Part shown: one piece after another, positions 56,475 to 64,000 of the stretch
Numbering within the stretch: position 1 is the first letter of the stretch
Layout: each line of letters opens with the position of its first letter
NCBI GenBank assembly: GCA_003116875.1
Contig: BCKT01000015.1
Location: 186,001 to 250,000, forward strand
From: Takashimella koratensis
Taxonomy: Eukaryota > Basidiomycota > Tremellomycetes > Trichosporonales > Tetragoniomycetaceae
Length of the DNA: 64,000 nucleotides
Direction: 5' to 3'
The notes under the pieces: generated by a model
Seen by the model: only the letters and a program-made list of their open reading frames with translations
Told to the model about the DNA's origin: nothing
Databases searched by the model: none
Program-made: the position numbers and the translations under genes

Positions 56475-57674
56475 ATGCGAGCGAACAGCATGAGACTCAT
56501 TCTATCGACACCTATGATGAGAACGGGCCTCTTGGGGAGTACAAGGCGAGCCCACCCGGTCGTCATCCAGTTCGCAGCCCGACCGCTGGCCTCTTCTCGG
56601 CTGTGGACATTGACCGTCCGACCAAAAAAACCACGGCAATGGACGCTGCTCTCCTACCCTCTCTCATCCCGACCACCTCCACAAGTAAGCCGCTTTCGTC
56701 TATTCACAGCTGACATGTCCCCTTTAGATACGCTCTGCATCTTCACAACCACCTTCAGAACCTGCATCCCGACCACGACAGGAACTGCACGAATCACCTT
56801 ATACCCTGCCAAACGCATTGACGCTGGCCCGATTAGCAGCTTGCCCATTCCTCGGGTACGCCATCGTCCAGGGCCAAACTGAGATCGCGACCGGTCTCCT
56901 CCTCGTTAGCGGTTTATCTGACTGGGTAGGTCCTCGGCTTCAATTAACGAGAGGGCTTGATATCTGTATGTCGTTACTGACATGCCCAGCTCGACGGCTA
57001 CCTAGCTCGGAGATGGAATCAGAAATCGGTCTTGGGTTCCATTCTCGATCCCATGGCAGACAAAGCATTGATGACGACGCTAGTCGTGACATTGACCTAC
57101 AAGGGGCTCTTGCCTCGTGAGTGTCGGGTTTTCCTTACTTGTTCCTTGCGCCTTGACTAAACTGGGATTGTTCTAGTCCCCTTGGCTCTCCTTATCTTCG
57201 GACGAGACTTTGCGCTGTCAATGTGGGCGTTCTACCTTCGATACATCTCGCTTCCGAAGCCTGTGAGTCCAGAGCATGGTTAGCAAAGGGACAAGGAAGG
57301 GTAGTTTGAGCTGATGGTGTGACTGGTGTAGCGGACAATACAGCGGTACTTTGACCCCAGTATGCCGTCGGCCGAGGTCAAACCGACCCAGATCAGTAAA
57401 GTAAGTCTAGAGGCAATCATACCTGGCGCGACCTTGTCTTGGTCCACAGTGGCAGGCGAGCTGACCGACGCTCTTTGCGCAGATCAACACGGCTCTGCAG
57501 TTGGTGTTGATGGGCGCTACGACGATCTCTCCGCTAGTGGGGGGTGCATTGGTGGGGGCTGGGCTACAGGCGTTGCAATGGACGGTAGCTGGGACGACGA
57601 TCTGGAGTGGGCTGAGCTATGTAGGCCAGGCCGGGTACAAGATCCTCAGTGAGGGTGATAAGGATGCCAAGTGA
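56475..57674 (+). CDS. CRD1: cardiolipin synthase
   Basis: Joins CDP-diacylglycerol and phosphatidylglycerol to cardiolipin in the inner mitochondrial membrane. Six exons: 56475-56684, 56728-56925, 56990-57116, 57177-57262, 57332-57400 and 57483-57674; 293 aa. Exon 1 is an Arg/Ser-rich mitochondrial presequence. Exon 2 contains the family opening [20 protein letters not shown]. The CDP-alcohol phosphatidyltransferase signature D-G-x2-A-R-x8-G-x3-D-x3-D is complete: DGYLARRW followed by GSILDPMAD. Further TM helices include [20 protein letters not shown] and [20 protein letters not shown], and [19 protein letters not shown] precedes the last membrane segments. Confidence 0.94.
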
Positions 57675-58117
57675 TTGGATGCAGATGCAGATGTAGAGGT
57701 AGCTATAATGCCACGTCATTGACTGCAATCGACGGCCGCTGTCCGACTCGTTGGTTGAAAGGGAAAAAAACCCAAGACTGGTCTCGTCGTTTCTTTTCAC
57801 CACAACCCCGCCTAACCCCATCTCATCTCTCCCCTCTCCCAAACGCGACCGAGCATCTTGCTTAGCAGCAACAACACCGAGCTCAGCTCCTCTCTCCTCC
57901 TCTCACCTCCCGCTGCCCACATTTACACCTTTACGCGCCGAGTCGAATCTACCTCACACCCGAGTCGCAATACCCACCGTTGCCTCTTCATAAACCACCA
58001 CCTCAGCACGGCCCAGACACACGGCCAACTATCGTCACCATTCCCGCCCTCAAGCTTGCAACAAGTCTGAGGCTTTCCCGTATTCCCCACTCTCTTTTCC
58101 ACACACTTGCACCTAGA
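57675..58117. other. CRD1 3' region and leucyl-tRNA synthetase leader
   Basis: 443 nt. From about 57790 the plus strand is a pyrimidine-rich leader. In the frame of the synthetase there is no stop between about 57980 and the ATG at 58118, and the implied peptide is Arg/Ser/Leu-rich; there is no in-frame ATG. Confidence 0.55.
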
Positions 58118-61100
58118 ATGGCTGCCCAGATCAACTCTGACGCTCCTGCGGGAGCCGTCGTCGTCATGGAGAAGGTGAGAGAGAACCTTACCGCCATCAG
58201 CTCTTTCATATGCTACTCATCAAGCACTTTACCGTGCCCAAGCTAACATGTCCTAGACCGATAAGCGCGACTACCTGATCAACCTCGAGAAGGCTGCACA
58301 GGAGCACTGGGAGCAAGACAAGACGTTTGAGACTGACCCGGCTCCGCTGCCCGAGGGCGTCAAATCGTATGCCGAGTTCTTCGCGACCAACGGCTCAATC
58401 GACGAGGTCAAGGCCAAGCAGCCAAAATGGTTCGGTACCTTCCCTTACGCGTACATGAACGGCAGTCTGCATCTCGGCCACGCTTTCACCATCAGCAAAG
58501 TTGAGTTTGCAGCTGGTTTTGAGCGGATGAGGGGCAAGCGAGTCCTCTTCCCCGTCGGCTACCACGCTACCGGCATGCCTATCAAGGTGAGTAAGGGCGG
58601 ACAATCCCCGATCGCCAACCTACCTAGCTTTCTGACCTTTCCCTCTCGTTGCCACGATGGTAGAGTCGAGCTGACGCCAAGCCTTAGGCATCCGCGGACA
58701 AGCTGGTGCGCGAGATGGAGCTTTTCGGACCAGAATTCGAGAACTACGTGGCGCCCGTCGAAGAGGATGAGGTCGAGGCTGCGCCAAAACCCGCCGCTGC
58801 TGGCGCGTCAAAACCGCTCGAGTCCAAGGACCCTTCCAAGGGCAAAAAGGGCAAGCTCAACGCCAAGTCGACGGGGCTTCAATATCAGTTCCAGATTCTC
58901 GACCTCATCGGCGTACCCCGTGAGGAGATCAAGCTCTTCGCCGAGCCGCACCACTGGCTGCACTACTTCCCTCCCATCGCGAAGGAGGACCTCTCGGGTC
59001 TCGGCGCGCGTGTTGACTGGCGCCGACAGTTCATGACAAGTACATCTCATTCCCTTTGCCATCAAGCCTACTCTGCCTTTCCTCGACCTCAACCCCAACC
59101 CAATCCCCAAACCCCAAAACATCCAATTCCATCTTCAACCTATCCTACTACAGATCATCACGCAAGAGCTGACACCTGCACCCACCCTCCAGCCGACGCG
59201 AACCCATACTACGACTCGTTTGTCCGATGGCAGATGAACAGGCTGCACGAGCAAGGCAAGATCAAGTTTGGCGAGCGATACACCATTTACTCGCCAAAGG
59301 ATGGCCAGCCGTGCATGGACCACGACAGGCAGAGCGGAGAGGCGGTCAACCCGCAAGAGTACACCGCGGTCAAGATGGAGGTCACCGAGTGGGGACCGAG
59401 CGTCTCCGGCGACCTCAAGCAGGCCGTTGGCGGCAAGAAGGTCTTCATGGTTGCCGCCACCCTCCGTCCAGAGACCATGTGAGCATCAATGAAAAACGAC
59501 CCCTTTCACAGTCGCTCAAAAAGAGGCTAACCCTTCGCTAGGTACGGCCAGACTAACTGTTACGTTGGCCCTGCTCTCAAGTACGGTCTCTTCGAGGCAT
59601 CCGACACCGAGCTCTTCCTCGTCACCGAGCGCGCCGCCCGCAACATGGCTTTCCAGGGCACGTTCGACCGACCTCGCGGCGTCTTTGAGAAGGTCTTTGA
59701 CGTCACCGGTGCCGAACTCATTGGTACCAAGGTTGCGCCTGCCTTTGGCCTCGTCAAGGAGGTCTACGTTCTACCCATGGAGGGTGTTCTCGCCACCAAG
59801 GTGAGTCCCAAGCCCACCGTTCTTAGCTTACAACAGGGTACTGGTGTCGTTACCTCTGTCCCCTCCGACTCGCCGGACGACTACCGAACTCTCATGGACC
59901 TCCGCAAGAAGCCTGAGATGTACAAGATCCAGCCCGAGTGGGCGGCCATTGACCCGATCCCTGTGCTCAAGACGGAAAAGTACGGCGACATGGCCGCACA
60001 GTTCCTGTGCGACATGCTCAAGATCCAGTCTCAGCGCGACGTCAAGCAGCTCGCCGAGGCCAAGGACCTCGCGTACAAGGAGGGCTTTTACAGCGGCGTC
60101 ATGGTCGTCGGCGACTTCAAGGGGGAGACGGTCGCAGAGGCCAAGCCCAAGGTCCGTCAGCAGATGATCGACGCAGGCCTCGCTGTCGCCTACGCCGAGC
60201 CGGAGAGCGAGGTCATCTCGAGAAGTGCGGACGTCTGTGTCGTCGCTCTCGTCGACCAGTGGTACCTCGACTACGGAGAGGAGCACTGGCGTGCGGTCGC
60301 GCAAAGGTGAGTTAATCTTGAGTCGAACGCTTAGAGACAGCCGAAACGAGGAAATGCTAATCATTCATCAGACTCCTCGACCAAATGAACACGTTCATGC
60401 CCGAAACGAGGAACAACTTTGAAGGGGTCCTCGCATGGCTGAACCAGTGGGCGTGCGCACGATCGTTCGGTCTCGGCTCCAAGCTCCCTTGGGACCCGCA
60501 GTTCCTTGTCGAGTCTCTGTCCGACTCGACCATCTACATGTCTTACTATACCGTCGCCAACCTTCTCCACACCGAACGATGGGGTGCCACCCCAGGCCCG
60601 CTTGGTATCACAGCCGAGCAGATGACCGACAAGATGTGGGACTACGTGCTCGGCTCTGGCGAGTTCCCGGCCGACAGTGATGTGCCCGAGGAGAAGGCGG
60701 CGCAGCTCAAGTATTCGTTCCAGTACTTCTACCCGATGGACCTTCGATCCTCGGGCAAGGACCTGATCCCCAACCACCTGACTTTCTGCATCTACATCCA
60801 CGCCGCGCTCTTCCCGGAGCACCACTGGCCCCGCGCGATCCGATGCAACGGTCACCTTACGCTCAACGGCAAGAAGATGAGCAAGAGCACCGGCAACTTC
60901 CTGACCATGCGTGAGGCGACTCGGAAGTACGGCGCCGACGCGACCCGTCTCACCCTCGCCGACGCTGGTGACGAAATCACCGACGCCAACTTTGAGGAGA
61001 CTGTCGCCAACGCCGCCATCCTCCGTCTGCACACCCTGTGCCTTTGGGCCGAGGAGCAAAAAGCGACTCAGGACAGTATGCGAACTGGCGAGTTTAACAC

Positions 61101-62048
61101 GTTTGACCGCCTGTTCCGCGCCGAGATGGACAGCCTGATCGACAATGCCTACAAGGCCTATGAGAACATGGAGTACAGGAGCGCGCTTAAGGAGGGTCTC
61201 TACGATTTCGAAACGTCCCGAAACTGGTACCGTCTCGTCAGCTCGCCCGAGAATGGTGGCGCCGGTGTCCACCGTGACCTGATCTTTGATTGGATCCGAG
61301 CCAACGCGCTGATGGTGGCTCCGATCACGCCCCATTTCTCCGAGTACATCTGGAGCACGGTCTGCGGAGAGAAGACGAGTGTGCAGAACACTGCCTTCCC
61401 CAAGCCGACAGCACCGATCGATCCCGTCGCCCTCGGTCAGCTCGCTTACCTCCGCGGTGTTGTCGACAACATCCGAAGCGCCGAGACCGCGATCTCGCGT
61501 AAAAAGGGCAAGGGCAAGGACGCGGGCACCGCGTTCGACCCGGCAAAGCCCAAGATGGCCCGGGTATTCGTCGCGACCAAGTTCCCAGAGTGGCAGGATC
61601 AGGCGGTTGGGTTTGTTCGAAGTGCATACGACGAGACGACTGGCGCGTTCGACGACGCCAAGATTCGACAGGCAGTGACTGACGCTGGCTTGAGCAAGGA
61701 CAAGAAGGTCATGCCCTTCACCGCGATCTTCAAGGTAAGCCCGCTCGTGATGGAATTGGCAAGCGGAAGAGATTTGCTAACGAGTGGTGTTCTTTTCGGT
61801 TTATACAGAAAAAGGTCCAGGCGTCGGGCAAGTCTGCATTTGTTCGTGACCTCGCATTCTCGGAACTCGAGGCGGTCAAGAGTCTGGTCCCTTATATCAA
61901 AGTCTATCTCAAGTACCTCGAGTGCGACGTTGTTTCCGTTGAAGAGGCCCGGGAACGCGCTGGCAAAGAGACGGGTGAGGGTTGGTCGGTGGAGCGAATC
62001 GACGCCAGCGAGCCTGGCGCGCCGTCGGTGCAGTTTTGGAACGTATAG
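58118..62048 (+). CDS. CDC60: cytosolic leucyl-tRNA synthetase
   Basis: Class I aminoacyl-tRNA synthetase charging tRNA-Leu. Eight exons: 58118-58174, 58257-58586, 58688-59039, 59193-59478, 59542-59800, 59837-60306, 60372-61734 and 61809-62048; 1,118 aa, the normal length for the archaeal/eukaryotic cytosolic type. The HIGH motif is HLGH (residues ~91-94) within [19 protein letters not shown]. The CP1 editing domain is present ([15 protein letters not shown], the conserved Thr-rich pocket; [20 protein letters not shown]). The catalytic loop is KMSKS (~753-757) in [13 protein letters not shown]. The anticodon-binding and C-terminal domains follow ([10 protein letters not shown]). A Lys/Pro linker occurs near residue 180. 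The upstream in-frame region without ATG is discussed in the findings. Confidence 0.97.
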
Positions 62049-62211
62049 ATAGGGTCAGACCAAGTGTCCCAGAGGCGGAAGGTAGAACGGTAGTCTGATA
62101 GTCGGACAGCTGGGTAGTCAGAGGATAGTATTCATCATGATTGTCAAGGTGATCTTTGTCGCTGGATATGTGATCATCTGTTGCATTGCTGCCTACTTGG
62201 GTGTGAATTGC

Positions 62212-62217
62212 CACGTG
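62212..62217. promoter_or_regulatory. E-box CACGTG upstream of the SH3BGR-like gene
   Basis: CACGTG (in CCACGTGC) 114 nt upstream of the ATG at 62331, in the 282-nt spacer after CDC60. Confidence 0.45.
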
Positions 62218-62330
62218 CACGGACCGGGCGTCATTTCGCGCCAGGTAAGCGGTGACGCGATGCTGTCTATCTATTCACCTTTCACTACCCACTACCCAAC
62301 CACCCACCACCATCCTCACTCGCATTCATC

Positions 62331-63622
62331 ATGGCCCCGCCGGCGGTTACCATCTACGTAGGTGACACACAGCCTTGGGGATGAAATCTCGCTCGAGACG
62401 GCTTTCTAACGCTTGGATCGTATCCAGGTGACAAGTCTCACGAGCGCTCCAAAAGTTCGAAAGCACATTGAGTTACTACGCCGGTGAGTCCTTAACTCTG
62501 TCCTTTCTCGTACTATCGTATTGGATGTATAGTGTACCGCGTGTGATTGAGCGTCTGCGTAGCTGCCGAAGTGTACGATGATGTACTGAGCTAACGCGAA
62601 TTGATAGCTCGCTCAAAGGTCTGGAGATCCCGTACGAGGTGAGATCCTATAGCCGACCATGGGAGAAAGGAGTGGAGAGAAGTCTGGGAGTCTTGGAATA
62701 TGGAGGGTGGACGTGACTGACTTATTTCTAGGAGTTTGACCTGGTCATGGACGAAGACGCGAAGAAGCGATGGCAGCGAGCCAAGCCGGCAGGTGCGGTC
62801 ATTGGGCTTCCGGGATACCTTGTTGGTGGTCAATTTGTCGGAGTGAGTGCGCGTTCTTTGACCCTACTCCCGCACGCTCTGCTGACCGGCCTCTCATAAT
62901 CCGTGGCCACCTTCACTTTCCCCCCCCCCCCCCTCCCCCCCTCTTCTCGCCTTGTCTTCATCTACGCCTGGCTTCCGCGATACGTCCTATAGACCATGGA
63001 AGACTTTGAAGACGCAGTCGAGACCCAGACGCTCGAGACGTTCCTCAAGCAAGACATGGACCTTGGACCGAGCACGTCTGGCGCCTCTGGGTCTGCGGGG
63101 GGTTCGAAGACTATCGAAGAGGCGGAGCTTGAGGCTCTTATGCGCGAGCTGACGAATGAGGACCTCGACAAGCTCGTTGGTGAGCTCGACGTCCCCGGTG
63201 CTTCGGAGGGAGTGGGCAAAGTCGGACTCATGGTTGAGCCGGGGGAAGCGCCACCGCCTGCCCCAGCTCCCGAGCCCGCGCCGGCTGGGGTCGTGCCAGA
63301 CTCTCCACTGGCCTCGGTATCCCCGCAGCTGGTCTCGATCGACGCGCCGCTCGTCGCAGTCGCGGCGGCCGGAGAGGCGGTGGCCTCGTCGGCCACCAAG
63401 GCCGTAGAGGACCTCGTCAAGGATACAGGAGCGACAGCGGGTCCAGAGGCAGCCGAGGCAGCCGAACACGCTCAGGAAGGTGCACAGGAGGTCAAGGAAG
63501 GAGGATTGGGGATCAGTACCGGTGTGCAGAGTGTCGAGAAAGCAGAGCCGGGGAAGGAAAAGACATTGGATGAGGTCGTGGATCAGGCCATCCATGCGGA
63601 CGGGAAGGAGAAGGTCGAGTAA
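62331..63622 (+). CDS. SH3BGR-like thioredoxin-fold protein with long Pro/Ala/acidic tail
   Basis: Five exons: 62331-62357, 62428-62483, 62608-62638, 62732-62842 and 62993-63622; 284 aa. Residues 7-95 resemble the SH3-binding glutamic-acid-rich (SH3BGR) glutaredoxin-like fold: VTIYVTSLTSAPKVRKHIEL, then LEIPYEEFDLVMDEDAKKRW, the cis-Pro loop GLPGYLVGGQFVGTMEDFED, and an end helix. The redox CxxC is replaced by TSAPKV, as in SH3BGR proteins, so it is probably not an oxidoreductase. The C-terminal ~190 residues are disordered, with Glu-rich (TIEEAELEALMRELTNEDLD) and Pro/Ala-rich stretches. Intron 4 contains a C-run (62920-62941). Cellular role unknown. Confidence 0.85.
62920..62941 (+). repeat. 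poly-C tract in intron 4 of the SH3BGR-like gene
   Basis: Fourteen C, one T and seven C, lying in the pyrimidine tract region before the 3' splice site at 62992. Confidence 0.9.
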
Positions 63623-63877
63623 TGGCAAGGCGTGGTGGGGTCAAGGGAAAAGGGAGAAAAGGGGGCCTGGGGGTGTTAAGTTAAGACGTAAGACGATACA
63701 ATGCTTCGCCTAGGAGAGGAAGATTGTCATGATGTACAATAGCACTGTCCGGTTTCATCCATCTCCACGACAAAGCCGTATGATCAAGCCACAAAAGTTC
63801 TCTTTCACTTTCCGCTTCCCATCTCGGTGTTTGACCGTGTTCGCTCAGACCTGCTTATGGTTTCCTGGACTGTGCGA
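63623..63877. other. intergenic spacer between convergent genes
   Basis: 255 nt between the SH3BGR-like stop and the next minus-strand stop; no feature is recognised. Confidence 0.5.
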
Positions 63878-63950
63878 TTAGGCCTTCTTGGCGCTTCGGC
63901 TGGGCGGCTTACGTGTGCCCTCGCTCGGCGGTTTGCTGGCTTTGCTCGTC
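63878..63950 (-). CDS. 3' terminal exon of a minus-strand gene cut by the window edge
   Basis: The minus strand shows a branch site (GCTGAC), an acceptor (CGAACAG) and then a short basic end: TSKASKPPSEGTRKPPSRSA, KKA and the stop TAA at 63880-63878. The Lys/Ser/Pro-rich tail suggests a nuclear or disordered protein. The rest of the gene lies beyond 64000. It is called on splice signals and composition only. Confidence 0.4.
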
Positions 63951-64000
63951 CTGTTCGTTGATTAAACGACACCACACGGCGTCAGCGCCTGTTTTTTCGG

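Noticed and set aside
1..64000. CRISPR arrays, insertion sequences, rRNA or retrotransposons.
   Set aside because: No direct-repeat/spacer array, transposase, reverse transcriptase or rRNA sequence was seen; the window is ordinary euchromatic fungal DNA.

Overview
The window is nuclear DNA from a basidiomycete fungus, most likely a carotenoid-producing yeast. Nearly every gene is cut by short introns (about 50-150 nt, GTRNGT donors, CTNAC-like branch sites, YAG acceptors); I place about 115. The carotenoid enzyme is the fungal fusion of lycopene cyclase and phytoene synthase. I cannot separate Tremellomycetes from Pucciniomycotina by reading alone. Gene models were built by hand from splice signals, reading-frame continuity and family knowledge. 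Exon sums were checked to be multiples of three wherever exon lists are given, except for the cut gene at the right edge.

Layout. 0-5 kb (both minus): a membrane-anchored hotdog-fold thioesterase and a Ser-rich protein carrying an RNase H1-type hybrid-binding domain. 5-11 kb: a gene-poor stretch with strong purine/pyrimidine strand asymmetry and one tentative small spliced gene. 11-24 kb: NAD-isocitrate dehydrogenase subunit IDH1 (minus), divergent from a tRNA m3C methyltransferase, then a large coiled-coil protein, a small Lys-rich protein and the mitochondrial import pore TOM40. 25-34 kb: a bZIP factor, ribosomal protein eL43 (first exon is only ATG), GTP cyclohydrolase I and crtYB. 34-42 kb: a TOK-type two-pore K+ channel, LST8 (TOR complex) and the Hsp40 SIS1. 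42-50 kb: a 1,528-residue unknown protein with three copies of a helical repeat, then YOS1 (ER-Golgi) and DPB4 (histone-fold subunit of Pol epsilon). 50-56 kb (minus): a CYSTM protein, a Dap1/PGRMC haem-binding protein, a small one-TM protein and a Rad5/Rad16-like SNF2 ATPase. 56-64 kb: cardiolipin synthase, cytosolic leucyl-tRNA synthetase, an SH3BGR-type thioredoxin-fold protein and the 3' end of one more minus-strand gene.

Most genes are housekeeping and form no operon or obvious biosynthetic cluster; crtYB has no crtI or other carotenoid gene within the window. Mitochondrial functions are well represented (IDH1, TOM40, CRD1). The points most worth a second look are coding micro-exons of 6, 7 and 16 nt, a 51-nt in-frame stop-free intron in IDH1, the triplicated repeat in the unknown protein at 42.7-47.7 kb, the RNase H1 hybrid-binding domain without a nuclease, recurrent CACGTG boxes in divergent promoters, and the unexplained 6-kb gap.
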